Below, piece after piece: positions 44,108 to 55,009 of a DNA stretch of 64,000 nt. The notes under the pieces are model-generated. The model saw only the letters and a list, made by a program, of their open reading frames with translations, had not been told where the DNA came from and made no database searches. Source of the stretch: Nothophaeocryptopus gaeumannii (Eukaryota > Ascomycota > Dothideomycetes > Mycosphaerellales > Mycosphaerellaceae); assembly GCA_031771865.1 (NCBI GenBank), contig JASISA010000007.1, positions 124,001-188,000 on the forward strand. Direction: 5' to 3'. Each line of letters begins with the position of its first letter. Position 1 is the stretch's first letter. The translations under genes were made by a program, and so were the position numbers.

Positions 44108-45786
44108 CGTGGCGATGTAGTCTCGCTTGAGAAGTCTCTGCGATGAGTTCTTCAGGATGGTTGAATCCGCTGTTTGGGCATCGGCGAGTGTAGGAATCTG
44201 CGGACAGTGGACACGTTGGAATCAATGTTCTCCAAGACACGCAGATCGCCGCATGCGAGCTGCAGTGTTGGCGGCGGGACCAAAGGGCGGCGGCCTCGGC
44301 ATGTGAAAGGAACGCCAAGCTTTGTGGGGAAATACATCATTGCCTCGACCTTATTCAACGCCGCAAAAAGGCGAGGCCTCGAGGTCCGGGAGGAAACTAT
44401 GGGGTCGAAGAATTTCTCATTCAACTCGACGACAACAGAACTCGATTCATGGCAATCGCACCGCCAAAGTCGCTGTCCGGCGTATCCGAAATGAAGCGCA
44501 GGGATATCAACGTTATTTGTTAACATGTCGCCTCAGCAACAGCATCGATGGGGGTGTACGAGGCGCAAAAAGGCGCTGATTCATAGCGTTTGTTTGCGAT
44601 GGTAGTGTTTATTAGAGACCTCTGATATCCATCCCGGACCTTTGGCGGCAACGGCATCGAATCATGATCCTGCCCAACAACATCACGGCAACATCGCGAA
44701 TCGATCCACGCGCTCTTTACCGGCATCGCCTGAAGCTTCAATAATAGTAGCGCCTGGCTCGTACCAACACATTGAGCGTGGCCTTCGTATCGAGCTCTCC
44801 CTCGGTCGGCTTCATCCTGGCGAGAGGTCGAGCACCCACGGACAAAAGCTATCTTTGGCCAAATTTGATGGCTGTGCTGCATTATTATTATTGCTTTGAC
44901 CTCCTGGACTGCCAGCTCATCACAGCACTGGAAGAACCGGCTGACGAACAACCATTTGCCTCTCGCAAGTGGCTTTGAAAATCGATGTTCCTATCGCCGG
45001 CCAAAGAAATTGCAGACGTACCCAACAAACTGAACTGTTCAGGTCGTTGCAAAACCGGAACAACCGGTCAAACACGATTTGCCTAACTCGCTTGTCTTGG
45101 GCGACTATGTCACACCGATTGCCACAAAGAAAAGTACGGTGTGAGCTCTAAAGTGTCTCACATGGAGTTACAATTCCGCAGCATCCTCATGACTCCAACT
45201 ATCCATCACTCCTAGGCTTGGCATTCTTGGTCAACAGGCTTCGATTCAAGACCACGAAATCGATCGCTTCCTGCGCAGGCGGATGTTGAAGCCTTTCAAG
45301 TATTCCGCTCTGCTTGAAACATGATGATAAAGCAGCTGGAGAATTGCAGGACCTCTGCTCTTCGAGCAAGGAACCGAACACTTATTTCGAGCAGAGTTTG
45401 CCAAGTTCCTACTAAATACATCCAACAACTAGGGACTGGGTCTATACGAACTCCTACCGGCATCTATCGGCCCCAAGCAGCCTGTCGATGTTCCCAGGTT
45501 CCCGGCCGGAAGGTTCCCAGATTTAGCACGCGATTTGCGAGATTAACGCAAGGTCTCTTGAGGCAAATGTGCCAAGACGACAGGAACAGTCACAGACATA
45601 GATGCTTGCGGCAGTGTCGGAAGCCAGTCTAGACCGTCCGCACTGAGGGTATGCTTCGACATGGAGCTTGAATACCTTCCACCACTCGCGTGAAGAGCAA
45701 GGTATGATCCAGGCCGTTGTCACGAGGCGCGGAAACTGGTCGCGGTTGCCCCGATCAAGGCCATGCGGTTTGCTCTTCAGCATTTG

Positions 45787-45794
45787 TATAAATA
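45787..45794 (+). promoter_or_regulatory. TATA box TATAAATA
   Basis: Consensus TATA box 158 bases before the ATG of the small secreted protein. It fits a strongly regulated gene with a leader of roughly 100-130 bases, which would include the CAG/CAT repeat. Confidence 0.55.
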
Positions 45795-45819
45795 TGTCTT
45801 GCTTCGCCCTCAGTACTAA

Positions 45820-45890
45820 CATCATCAGCAGCATCAGCAACATCAGCAGCATCAGCAACAAACATCAGCAGCATCAGCATCTCCCACGAC
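45820..45890 (+). repeat. Imperfect CAT/CAG/CAA trinucleotide repeat
   Basis: About 70 bases built from CATCAG-, CAGCAT- and CAACAT-type units, between the TATA box and the ATG of the secreted protein gene. It is probably transcribed as part of the leader. Confidence 0.85.
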
Positions 45891-45944
45891 ATTCTACTTG
45901 CAGCTTCAATACCCGAACACACTAGATTAGTCTCCATCATTACA

Positions 45945-46632
45945 ATGCAGCTCATCGGCATCACCTCTCTGCTTTTGGCGGCTACGTACGTACAGTCCCC
46001 CAGCCATCAAACACTCGATGGCTAGTACACGTTCGAGACCTCCTACTGACCGATCATATCAATACAGCGCCATGGCTGCTCCAACGGAGGAGATGAAACA
46101 AGCCGTTCAATACAGACCATACTACTGGCCAGGAGGCCGGCCCAACAACCAAGGCCCACCAAACTGGCGCGGCGGCAACCAGGAGGGCGGCTACCGCGAT
46201 GGCTGCACCTGCACCAGAGGCGGCCAGATCGACCCGTGGCTCGGATACGAGGCCTGCCAGATCCTGGGCAGGCAGTGGCCCAACCTGCAGTGGTATGGCA
46301 ATGCGGTATGCTCACACCAAATCACTTGCCACCAAAAGCAATACCGACGATACTGACATTTTCGTTCTCAATAGTGCCTCGACACCAACGGCCAAGGTCT
46401 CGAACCAAACGGCGTCACACGTGCTTGCAGGGAGGCCGCACAGTCCGGCGGCAGCTGTGGCGGCTGTAGCGGTGGGTGCGACAGTGGATGCGACGATTGG
46501 GATTCATGGGGACCTCGTGGCGCCGGCAGTGGTCGCCACAGCTGGAACGACTGGGGCAATGTCCAGTCCCAGTGTGGCAACTTTGGCGGGTGGAACAGCG
46601 GTGCAGGATACTTTGATTCGACTCCTTGGTAA
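45945..46632 (+). CDS. Small secreted cysteine-rich protein (effector-like)
   Basis: Three exons, 45945-45985, 46068-46305 and 46375-46632, coding for 178 residues; introns 82 and 69 nt. Exon 1 encodes the signal peptide (MQLIGITSLLLAA), which continues into TAMA. The mature part is rich in Gly, Trp, Asn and Cys: YYWPGGRPNNQGPPNW, DGCTCTRGGQIDPWLGYEAC, then ACLDTNGQGLEPNG, RACREAAQSGGSCGGC and a Gly/Cys/Asp/Trp-rich tail ending FDSTPW. I count ten cysteines after the signal peptide, an even number that could form five disulfides. There are no transmembrane or GPI signals and no family I recognise. Size, secretion and cysteine content fit a fungal effector or apoplastic protein; function is unknown. 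Confidence 0.78.
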
Positions 46633-47127
46633 ATATGCCATGAAGCCAACGAGCACTGAATCGTGGGAGGTCTTGGGCTTGAGGGGAACGATCGCCTAAT
46701 GGTGGGAGGAAGAGCTGTCATTATTTGCATTGTCATTGGTTGAATTCTCTGTTTTATCGTAGTACGGGGGTCGAGGCTATACAAAATGTTCAATGAAAAT
46801 CTGGGCGAGGCTGGTCAACGGCATAGAGCATATCGGACTGCCAGTACTTCTCTCTTATCCTCGATACCATTCGTAGGTCCTTTGTCCATGAACCCCAGTT
46901 CTGACGCGATGAAGTGAAGTCGAACATAGGTCGTGCAAGCCGATGCGCCAGGATCGTGCGCTAAGGCTTATGAGGGAGTGAATGTAGGATCGAAGTGAGA
47001 TAGGCGAGATCTTGCGCATGCCTTCAGTCATTTCTGACCTATCTGGAAGCTCCAGAGGTTCCTTTGAATGCCATCTCGGGTGCGTAGAGCAATGGCAGGG
47101 TTTTCAATGGCTCTTCGATGAAACCGT
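46633..47127. other. Convergent 3' interval
   Basis: 495 bases between the stops of the secreted protein gene and the DUF3431 gene. Both 3' UTRs; nothing else seen. Confidence 0.55.
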
Positions 47128-48237
47128 TCATCGTTGTCCGTTTGATAACGCACTCAAGATGCTGGCCTTCCCATGAGCGTCTGCCCCTTGCCCCAGCGCT
47201 TCTTGTAGCTGCCGCTCAATCTCATCGCTGACCTCATCCATCTTGCCCCTCGCTGCCCTAGCCTGGCCAGGTCTCCAAAAAGCCCGAAAGAACGACATCT
47301 TTTCCTTCAACCTCTCTCGCTCCTCCCAAAGCTCTTTGTACTCACCCAGCGTCTTATCATTAGGAAAGCAGATCCCATACATCTCACACAAGCTCTGCCT
47401 CTCCGGATAGTCACAATCCGTTCCTTTGTCTGTAAAAAGCTTTGGCCACATATGCTCCCAGACCCTTCCAGAGATGTAGTCAGACCATCGTGTCTTGATC
47501 AGCCACTCCATACTCTTCCTGTACTGTTCTCTCGAACGTCTGCGAATCGCATCACGGCTGACGGCGAATTGTGAGCAACACGGCCCGCCCAAGAGCCTCG
47601 GAATCGGATCATCGTCGCCGAAGTTCGCTGCCCAGGCTTCCCTCATGTACGGCTCTTCTTGCTTGTCCCAGTTTTCGAATGTCTTGGTGGTGTCGATCCA
47701 TGAAGGGCACGCTGCTCGCCAGGTGACGCGTAGATTGAAGTATGCTCTCTTCAGCACATGAGCGAGGTCCAATTGGGATAGTGCGAATGTGGTGTTCCGG
47801 AGTAAGGTGCCTCCAATATGCCATGCGATCTCATCGGCGTGGACAAAAATGCTGACGTCTGGGAGTTGGTCGTAAAATTCGTACAGATATGTCAAGTACA
47901 TGAGAGCCTCGCGGCCTTTCGCCGCAGGAGGGTGGTATCGAGCAGATTGGTCATTGCTCACGTATCTGATGACGTTGAGATTCGGGATTGGTAGATTGGA
48001 AGCCCATTCTGTGTCATCTGTGACCACTGATGCTATCACGAGGTTCACACCCAAGTCGCTGGTGGTGGTCTGCACAGGTCTCTCGACGCGGTAAAGCACA
48101 GGACGGGGTGGTAGGTAGGCATAGTAGCCGGCGGCAGGTCCGACGCGGTGGAGGAGCAGATACAGGGCGAACAATAGGAACAGGAGTATGCCGATGACCT
48201 TGCTACGGAGCAATCGAAGCGATGTTGTTGAAAGCAT
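47128..48237 (-). CDS. DUF3431 family type II membrane protein
   Basis: A single exon of 369 residues. An N-terminal basic segment is followed by one transmembrane helix (VIGILLFLLFALYLLLH, residues 14-30), then a lumenal or extracellular domain. Family markers: VIASVVTDDTEWASNL, IRYVSNDQ, GREALMYLTYLYEFYDQLP, VSIFVHADEIAWH, LRVTWRAACPSW, GGPCCSQFAVSRDAIRRR and WEHMWPKLF. DUF3431 proteins are widespread in ascomycetes and are thought to be related to Golgi-type glycosyltransferases by topology and the F-H-D-type motif. No activity is established. Confidence 0.85.
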   Translation of the reverse strand: MLSTTSLRLLRSKVIGILLFLLFALYLLLHRVGPAAGYYAYLPPRPVLYRVERPVQTTTSDLGVNLVIASVVTDDTEWASNLPIPNLNVIRYVSNDQSARYHPPAAKGREALMYLTYLYEFYDQLPDVSIFVHADEIAWHIGGTLLRNTTFALSQLDLAHVLKRAYFNLRVTWRAACPSWIDTTKTFENWDKQEEPYMREAWAANFGDDDPIPRLLGGPCCSQFAVSRDAIRRRSREQYRKSMEWLIKTRWSDYISGRVWEHMWPKLFTDKGTDCDYPERQSLCEMYGICFPNDKTLGEYKELWEERERLKEKMSFFRAFWRPGQARAARGKMDEVSDEIERQLQEALGQGADAHGKASILSALSNGQR

Positions 48238-48973
48238 CGCAAGCTGTTCTGAGCAATAGGTCCATTGTCAGTGAGTCGCTCCGGCGAGACCAAGTGAAGT
48301 TCCGGTGTGTCTGTATTTCCGAATGGCGGCGAGGTTACCTTCTTGTATATCATGCCAAGGAGCTCCCGCGGAAGGTGCAAGTCAATGATGGTTTTGTGCG
48401 CCGGTGGTATTGTTCACCTTAGCGCCAACGTGGAATGACTTGTACTCTCGTGTTGCGGTCGACTACATCCATCGCGTATGCTCAGCCATGCCGAGAAACG
48501 CAAGCAAACCCCGTGCCCAAACATCTTCTCCGAAATATCTACTTCACCTCCACCTGCCATGGCGCTACTGCGATCTCCGCGAATGCGATCGCGGGAGCTA
48601 ATAGGCGTGTGAATGGTCTTTCCATCTTGGTTACATGGCTCTTCACCAACGGCTGCAACCCAAGAATCGTGTGAACGCCCAGCGAGCTTTGCGTTAAGCT
48701 GCAGGAGAGACTCCTTCATCTTGTCTTCCAATGCTTGATAGAATGAACTGAGCGCAGCAGCGGCATGATGGGACGTTTTTGTCTTATGAGCCCGATTAGA
48801 TGAAAGGAAGCAAGAGCATGTGGGAGCAGCAGGAGAAGTTGAAGGTGAAGGACGGGCCGACCTTTTGACCGATATCAGTGGCCCGTGCCTGAGACATGGG
48901 TCATGGGTCATCTATAACGCGAGCAACGACTCCATCGTAAGGTAAACATCCCCATCAACATCACCTCTCCAAG
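48238..48973. promoter_or_regulatory. Divergent upstream region, DUF3431 / M28 aminopeptidase
   Basis: 736 bases between two divergent start codons. A frame at 48414-48911 on the minus strand has no recognisable features and lacks splice support; I treat the interval as non-coding. Confidence 0.5.
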
Positions 48974-50780
48974 ATGGCCGGTGTCAAGACAATTCTCATA
49001 GCAGCTCTGTTGAGCGCTGCTTCAGCGCTTCCAGAGCAGCAACCTTTGCTATCAACGCCTCCACAACAAGCAACACGCAAGACAGTCGATAGCGAGGCAT
49101 TACAATCCGGTATCAGTGGCAAGAAGCTTCTCTCCCGGGCCGAAGATCTGTACAAGCTGGCGGAGTTGAGTTGGTGAGCACCCTAATACCAGGGGCAGGT
49201 GACATAGCTCGTTGCCTCCTGTTCCTTCTACGTGCGACATTTTGAGGATACTGAACGCGACGACATTAGCAAAGAAATGCTTAGGATTCGCGAGAGGAGA
49301 TTAAACTTGAGCTCTAGCACTCTCGTAGTCAATCGCTGTTTCCAAGCTGCTATCGTCGCATTCAGCAGTACTTAAGACTAGTGTGTCCAGCGAGGGGCCG
49401 GTAGTGAGCTTTGTCACCTTCCCTTCCACTATGTCACCTTGAAGACGTGCTGATGCAATTGTGAGGCACGATTACAACCACCCAACAAGAGTCATTGGGA
49501 GCGCCGGCCATGCTGCCACTCTGGACTATATCTATGCCCATCTGGCCCAATTGGGAGACTACTACACGCTATCTGAGCAATCTTTCCCTGCATACTCTGG
49601 CGCAGTGTACGAATCTCGCCTCATTCTTGGCGATGAGGTTATCGTCAACGCTTCAGCCATGTCGCTCACGCCACCAACCAAGGGCAAGGAGCCCGTTCAC
49701 GGAGACTTGATTCTTATCAAGGAGAGCGGCTGTTCACCCTCGGACTATCCTGAATCTCTCAAGGACAACATCGCTTTCATTAAGCGAGGTGAATGCTCCT
49801 TCGGAGACAAGTCAGCCAACGCAGGCCGCGCAGGCGCAGTCGCTGCCGTGATCTACAACAACGAAAATGGAAGCTTACACGGAACCATGGGCACTCCAGA
49901 AGACGATCACGTCGCAACCTTCGGCATCTCCCTAGAGGAAGCAGCACTCACCCTCAAGAAACTCAAAGCCGGCAAATCAGTCGACAGCATCGCCTACATC
50001 GACGGCATAGTCTCCCGAATCGACACCCTCAACATCGTCGCCGAAACCACCTCAGGCGATAAAGACAACTGCGTAATGCTCGGCGCCCACTCCGACAGCG
50101 TTCCCGAAGGTCCCGGAATCAACGATGACGGCTCAGGCAGCCTCTCGCTCCTCGAAGTCGCGACCGAGCTCACAAAGTACACCGTAAACAACTGTGTCCG
50201 CTTCGCCTGGTGGGCGGCCGAAGAAGAAGGTCTCATCGGTTCGCACTACTACGCAGCTTCCTTATCCCCCGAAGAAAATCAAAAAGTGAGATTATTCATG
50301 GACTACGACATGATGGGCTCCCCCAATTTCGCTTATCAAATCTACAATGCCACGAATGCCGAAAACCCCGCTGGTTCCGAACAATTGCGAAATCTATATG
50401 TCGATTGGTACAAAGCTCACAACCTTTCCTATTCATTCATCCCCTTCGACGGACGCAGCGACTACCAAGGCTTCATCAACGCCGGCATCCCCGCTGGAGG
50501 TATCGCGACAGGCGCAGAAGGGATCAAGACGAAGAAGGAAGCTGAGTCGTTTGGCGGCAAAGCCGGTGATTGGTATGATCCTTGCTATCATCAATTGTGT
50601 GACGATGTGAGCAATGTCAACGTCACGGCGTGGGAGATCAATACCAAATTGATTGCGCATTCTGTTGCGACTTATGCGAAGTCCTTCAAAGGATTCCCCG
50701 AGCGGACTGTGCTCGATGCTTCTGATACTGGGAAATACCAGAGACACACGAAGTACCATGGACACAAGCTGTTCATGTAA
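48974..50780 (+). CDS. Secreted M28 aminopeptidase with PA domain (APE3/LAP2-like)
   Basis: Exons 48974-49173 and 49466-50780 give 504 residues. The signal peptide is residues 1-18 (ending SA-LP). A PA domain lies around GCSPSDYPESLKDNIAFIKRG. The M28 zinc site follows: GAHSDSVPEGPGINDDGSGS (His, bridging Asp), WWAAEEEGLIGS (catalytic Glu and zinc Glu), a zinc Asp in FMDYDMMGSPNF and the zinc His in CYHQLCDD. It removes N-terminal amino acids from peptides in the extracellular space or vacuole. The intron is unusually long (292 nt) and joins KLAELS to HDYNHPTRVIGS by GTGAGC...TTGTGAG; a small additional exon inside it is possible. Several N-x-S/T sites support secretion. Confidence 0.87.
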
Positions 50781-50994
50781 GAGATGGTTTCAAAGGAAAG
50801 GGCTGGCATCAGCCGATTGTTGGTCCAATGTAGCCAAAAGTAGAGACCAAGCAAGTATTCATTTGATTCGCTAAACCTATTCTGATGGACGCGAGCAGGT
50901 CGCATTTCTTCAAGTACCGTATCCCTATGCATCTCGTGAACAAAATCCTCCCGAAACCGCCAAAGCCACTTCCGCACCCAATTCATGGCCTTCC

Positions 50995-52875
50995 TCAGCC
51001 AAACACATCGTCGCCCTGACCAGGAAGAGAAAGCCGCGTCCGCTTGGTGTCCGGCATCGGGCTCGACGCGGACACCACCCGCTTCTTTGGCTCGCTGTAA
51101 GGCATCGCACTCGGGCCTTCATAAGCCCGCGGTGCCTTCTCATGATTGAGATCGGTGGTAGCATGGAAGCTCCGACGCATCTGCTCGTAATCGAAGCTGG
51201 GAGCTTGCATTGAAGGATAGGCTAGCGGATCTGAGGCTGCAATGTTGGGACCGGCATTCCAGCCCCGACTAGCGTCGCCTCCGTATGTATACGCAGGCGC
51301 GCTGAACGCGGTTGATGTCTCCGGACCGTATGTGCCACTGTTAAGAAGCCAGTTCTTGTTCGGAGTGTTGAGTGTAGTCGAAGCTTCAGAAGCGGCTTCC
51401 TCCTTCGGCGCATTGTCCGCCGCCCCACCCCCATTGCCATTCTGCTGCTGCTGCTGCGCAAGCCTCTCCCTCGCAGCACGAACTTCAGCAAGCATCTTGT
51501 ATTTCTGCTCTCTGGTCATGCCAGATAGACCGGCAGCAAGTGTAGCAGCAGTCGGTGTCTCAGGCGATGCAAAAGGCACCCCACTCTGAGCCTGGACACT
51601 GTCTCTTCGTGGTGTACCGTCTCCAGGGGTGGAGGCGATGCTACTCCCGCCCCGCTTCCACTGCGCGATCTTGTCCGCAAGTGAAGCATTGCCATGGCCT
51701 AGAAGATTCTCGTGAAGTGTTTGCTGAGCACTGTTCCGCCCCTTCATCGGACTGCCCGAGCGATCCGACTTGAATGGTGAGAAAGCGGAAGCTTCTGACT
51801 TCTCCGGAGAAGAAGCCTGTGACATCTCTGAAGCGTCTTCGTTGTAGTTGACCTTCTTGCCTCGGGTTCGAGCGCTCCTTCGAACACTAGACGATTCCTT
51901 CTCAGGAGAACTCTCTTTGATAACTTCTTTCTTTGGACGTCGGCGCTTCTTCTGAGTCGCCGGCACTTCAGGTATCGCATCCTGAGCGCGCTTCCGCATG
52001 AACGCTAGTTGTTCCGCGATGACTGCGTTCTGGACAGCGTGAGAGTGGGAGACATCGAAGTTTGATGGAAGATCTCGGCGTGTCTTGATTTTCCTTGGAG
52101 TGACCATGATGTTCTCTCCGACTGATTGCGGCTGTCGAGCTTGCGACTGAGGTATCTGTCCGGCGAGACGGTTCTGCGCGAACATACCAGGCGCAGGCAT
52201 CGCATTTTGCGCTCCGAATTGTTGCATCTGCGCTTGAATGAGCGCCTGCGTCTGCGTCTGCGTTTGCATTTGCATTTGCATTTGCGCAGTCATCTGTGCC
52301 TGGGCCTGCAGTTGAGCTTGCATCTGCTGGTGCGCCTGCAGTCTCTGCAGACGTGCTGCCAGGTTCATGGAGGCCGGAGGCGCACGAGTAGTGGCATACT
52401 GCGCCTGGTGGACGTAATACTGCCTGGCGGTGGCGATGATGTTGTCATAGTACTGAATGTCTGCCTTGTGCTCTTGGATCTGGCGCTCTATATCCATGAC
52501 GCTGTCTCTCGCCTTCAAAATATGTGGTAGTTGCTGGAAAGTTTCCTGCGCCTTGCCTTGCGCCTCCCACTCCTGCCGCTTCTTCTTAATCGCCGGCTGC
52601 CAGTTGTCGTAAAGCATAGTATGCTCACGCTGACGGGCCTGCTCGGACCTGTCTCGTCGGGTGTGGATTTGATCGAGGACTTCGCCATCTTCGGTCTTGG
52701 TGCAGTAATACTTGTTGGGGCTACAGTAGCATTTTGGGTGCTGAGAATGGGTGCTGTAGTTCGGGCAGGCGACCTTGAGCCAGAAGATCACGTCGAGTTC
52801 GTCCGCATAGTCGCAAGTATCTTCGTAAGACTTGTTGTGGCCGCACAGGAAGTGGACGAAGCCTTGAAAACACAT
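50995..52875 (-). CDS. Uncharacterised low-complexity nuclear-type protein
   Basis: A single exon of 626 residues. The first 65 residues carry a Cys/His-rich segment (CFQGFVHFLCGHNKSYEDTC, KVACPNYSTHS, PKCYCSPNKYYC) that could bind zinc. A charged, Gln-rich coiled coil follows, with the repeat QMQMQMQTQTQTQ encoded by CTGCGT/TTGCAT-type repeats around 52250-52290. Next are basic nuclear-localisation-like clusters (KKRRRPKKE, RRSARTRGKK), the latter two flanked by Ser-Pro sites, and a Ser/Ala/Gly-rich C-terminus with PKKR and DTKRTRLSLPG. I do not recognise a family. The composition suggests a chromatin or transcription-associated protein. Confidence 0.75.
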   Translation of the reverse strand: MCFQGFVHFLCGHNKSYEDTCDYADELDVIFWLKVACPNYSTHSQHPKCYCSPNKYYCTKTEDGEVLDQIHTRRDRSEQARQREHTMLYDNWQPAIKKKRQEWEAQGKAQETFQQLPHILKARDSVMDIERQIQEHKADIQYYDNIIATARQYYVHQAQYATTRAPPASMNLAARLQRLQAHQQMQAQLQAQAQMTAQMQMQMQTQTQTQALIQAQMQQFGAQNAMPAPGMFAQNRLAGQIPQSQARQPQSVGENIMVTPRKIKTRRDLPSNFDVSHSHAVQNAVIAEQLAFMRKRAQDAIPEVPATQKKRRRPKKEVIKESSPEKESSSVRRSARTRGKKVNYNEDASEMSQASSPEKSEASAFSPFKSDRSGSPMKGRNSAQQTLHENLLGHGNASLADKIAQWKRGGSSIASTPGDGTPRRDSVQAQSGVPFASPETPTAATLAAGLSGMTREQKYKMLAEVRAARERLAQQQQQNGNGGGAADNAPKEEAASEASTTLNTPNKNWLLNSGTYGPETSTAFSAPAYTYGGDASRGWNAGPNIAASDPLAYPSMQAPSFDYEQMRRSFHATTDLNHEKAPRAYEGPSAMPYSEPKKRVVSASSPMPDTKRTRLSLPGQGDDVFG

Positions 52876-55009
52876 GTTGCCTGTTCGTCAATCGGTCATG
52901 GCCGCAAGATGTTGAAGCTGGCAGCTGAAGTCATCGGTCTGTCGCAGAGAGAAGCCGCGACTGTGTCGTGTTTGCGAGATGAAGCTCGCGGTTGCCAAAA
53001 CATTCAGGTGCGGTTGCCATTGGGTGAATGCCGCGTGCCAAGCCTAACGGGTGCGCATGTGAAAGTAAGGAAGGAGCATTTCTCCTTCATCTCGGCGAAC
53101 TTCTCCCCATCTGCACCAGGCGAGCCCGAACACTTTTCGTCCATACTTCACATCGACGAGCCCTCAGTCTGCAGGTGAACAGCCGTTGCGAGAGAAGTCC
53201 CCTTCCCTCGACGTATGCTCATCTGGTCAACGCAGTTTTTTGAAGCTACGAGGTCAGTCTGGCGGATCAAGAGGCTTTGTCCGTAGGCCTCAACGATTCT
53301 CACACTGTGTTTCTACCTGCTCCAGGGACACATCACACATCGTTGGAAAGAGCAGTCGAGCAGTCAACTGTCGACTCATCAGCATTCGAAGCACATGAAG
53401 AGCGGGCTCCGCTTGCGAGCATACGGCGGGCCACCCCTCGACATGAAGTCGTCCAGCTGTAGCATCGGGGACTTGCCGTGGAAGACATGTAATCATCAAC
53501 AACCAAGTCCGAGGTTCGCTGGTGCTCTTTGCTTCGATTACAATCGAGTTGGTCAGCATACCCTCGCATGCTGTCCCAAAATCCCCGTGTAAATCCGTTG
53601 AACGCAAGTCAGCTCGAAGCTGTTGTTTCTTTGCCCTTCGATATTTGCTTCTCCCAGGATTGAGATGGAGTCGCAAATATCTACGGCTATGGCTGCCTCG
53701 TGGCCTTGTACTGCATCCTCTGCAGGATCATTGTGGTCCTTCCTTCACAGATGCCGCCCGCAAGCGCTGGCGGTCGTGCAAACGGCCAAACCTACCATTC
53801 CGGCTGCAAACAATGCGCCAACACCTGTACCCTGAGAGGTGTTGCGGAACAGGAGGGCTATACAACCTGGTTTACGTCAACATAAAGTGAATTCCTTGTC
53901 ATCTGGCATGGACATACAGCTACGGGACCCCCCATCCTCCGCAGTTTCGAAAAAGCCGATGGCTGGGCATAGCTGTGCTGCTCTAACGCCGAGCCTTTTG
54001 GCAGCAGAGGTGAGCGTGTCATTGGCGTTCTGGCATCGTGTGCAATTGGAAGGCTGCCGTTGGCAGGGTGAGCGCCTCATACAGCCGCTTCACGACTCGA
54101 CCACGGTACTGAATTTCCCGCGATAGCGTTTCTCGTTACAGTACCAAGGCACTCTTCGCAAGGCTGGACTCGACGTTCGCGTCACACCTTTCGCTGAAAG
54201 CAGGCCTTTCGAGAACACCCGTTGTGTGATGCTGCTTGACCGCCTGTTCCTACATCGGACGATCAACCTCCTCATCGTAGCGCTGATGGCAAAACTTCGC
54301 AGGTGTCCACACGTTCCTGAAGTGCTTTGTCAGGACACGCTGGGATTGCTGGCACAACGGTGATGAGCGAGGCAGCACCCTAGAGAAGCCAATCTTTAAT
54401 TCTCCGTTGCGCCAATCAGCAGCCACCGCAGCCACGTCCGGGTCCGTTTCACCCTTGTACAACGGGATGTTTGTTTGTGTTCGTACACTGCAACGCGCAA
54501 CGCAATCTTCTGCAATCAAGCATGTTCATGATGCGAACAGCGACGCAGGCACTGCCTCTGTGCTGGCGTGCGACAGTTTCAAAGTCCGAAAAGGGGAGTC
54601 GATGATTCGACAAACGTCGTTCGGCGTCAGTGCTCGACGCTGTGAGGAGCCGAAGCTGCACCTGTGCAGGACCCACTTTCGTTTCCTGTGGTCGATCAGG
54701 TTTATCGAACGCCCGATGCTGCTTAGCTCGGCTACAAGCCGTTGACTTTAACAACGTCGCGTCACAGACTTGGGCCCTCACCAGTTCTCCGAATGTCTAC
54801 TTGTTGTTGTTGTTGTTGGTGTTGTGAAGTTGTGTAGAATCGTCTTGAGCTCTTTGCACCGTCCTCGCACGACCAGCTTCGCACGAACCGCCCGCGTGAG
54901 ATTCGAGATCTCCCCGCAAAGGTTGCTGCCGCCCGCGTGAGATTCGAGATCTCCCCGCAAAGGTTGCTGCCGCCCGCCAAGCACAGGGAAGCAATCAACC
55001 AATACCACC
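52876..55009. other. 2.1 kb gene-free interval
   Basis: Between the starts of the low-complexity nuclear-type protein and the MFS exporter, which are divergent. Only short frames without motifs. The right end carries the 41-bp tandem repeat described separately. Confidence 0.5.
54888..54977 (+). repeat. 41-bp direct tandem repeat, 2.2 copies
   Basis: Bases 54888-54936 match exactly the sequence 41 bases further on, so the array covers 54888-54977. Each unit contains GATTCGAGATCTCCCC and a GGTTGCTGCCGCCCG end. It finishes 32 bases before the exporter's ATG, so it lies in the leader or core promoter. Confidence 0.92.

Larger units (their letters stand above)
44108..45944. other. 1.8 kb gene-free interval
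   Basis: From the HEM12 start to the small secreted protein gene. Short frames only. The right end holds a TATA box (45787) and an imperfect CAG/CAT repeat (45820-45890) that belong to the next gene's promoter or leader. Confidence 0.5.

Noticed and set aside
52126..53178. Plus-strand frames of 134 and 215 codons
   Set aside because: Mostly antisense to the low-complexity gene; leucine/arginine-rich composition reflects the reverse of Gln/Lys codons.
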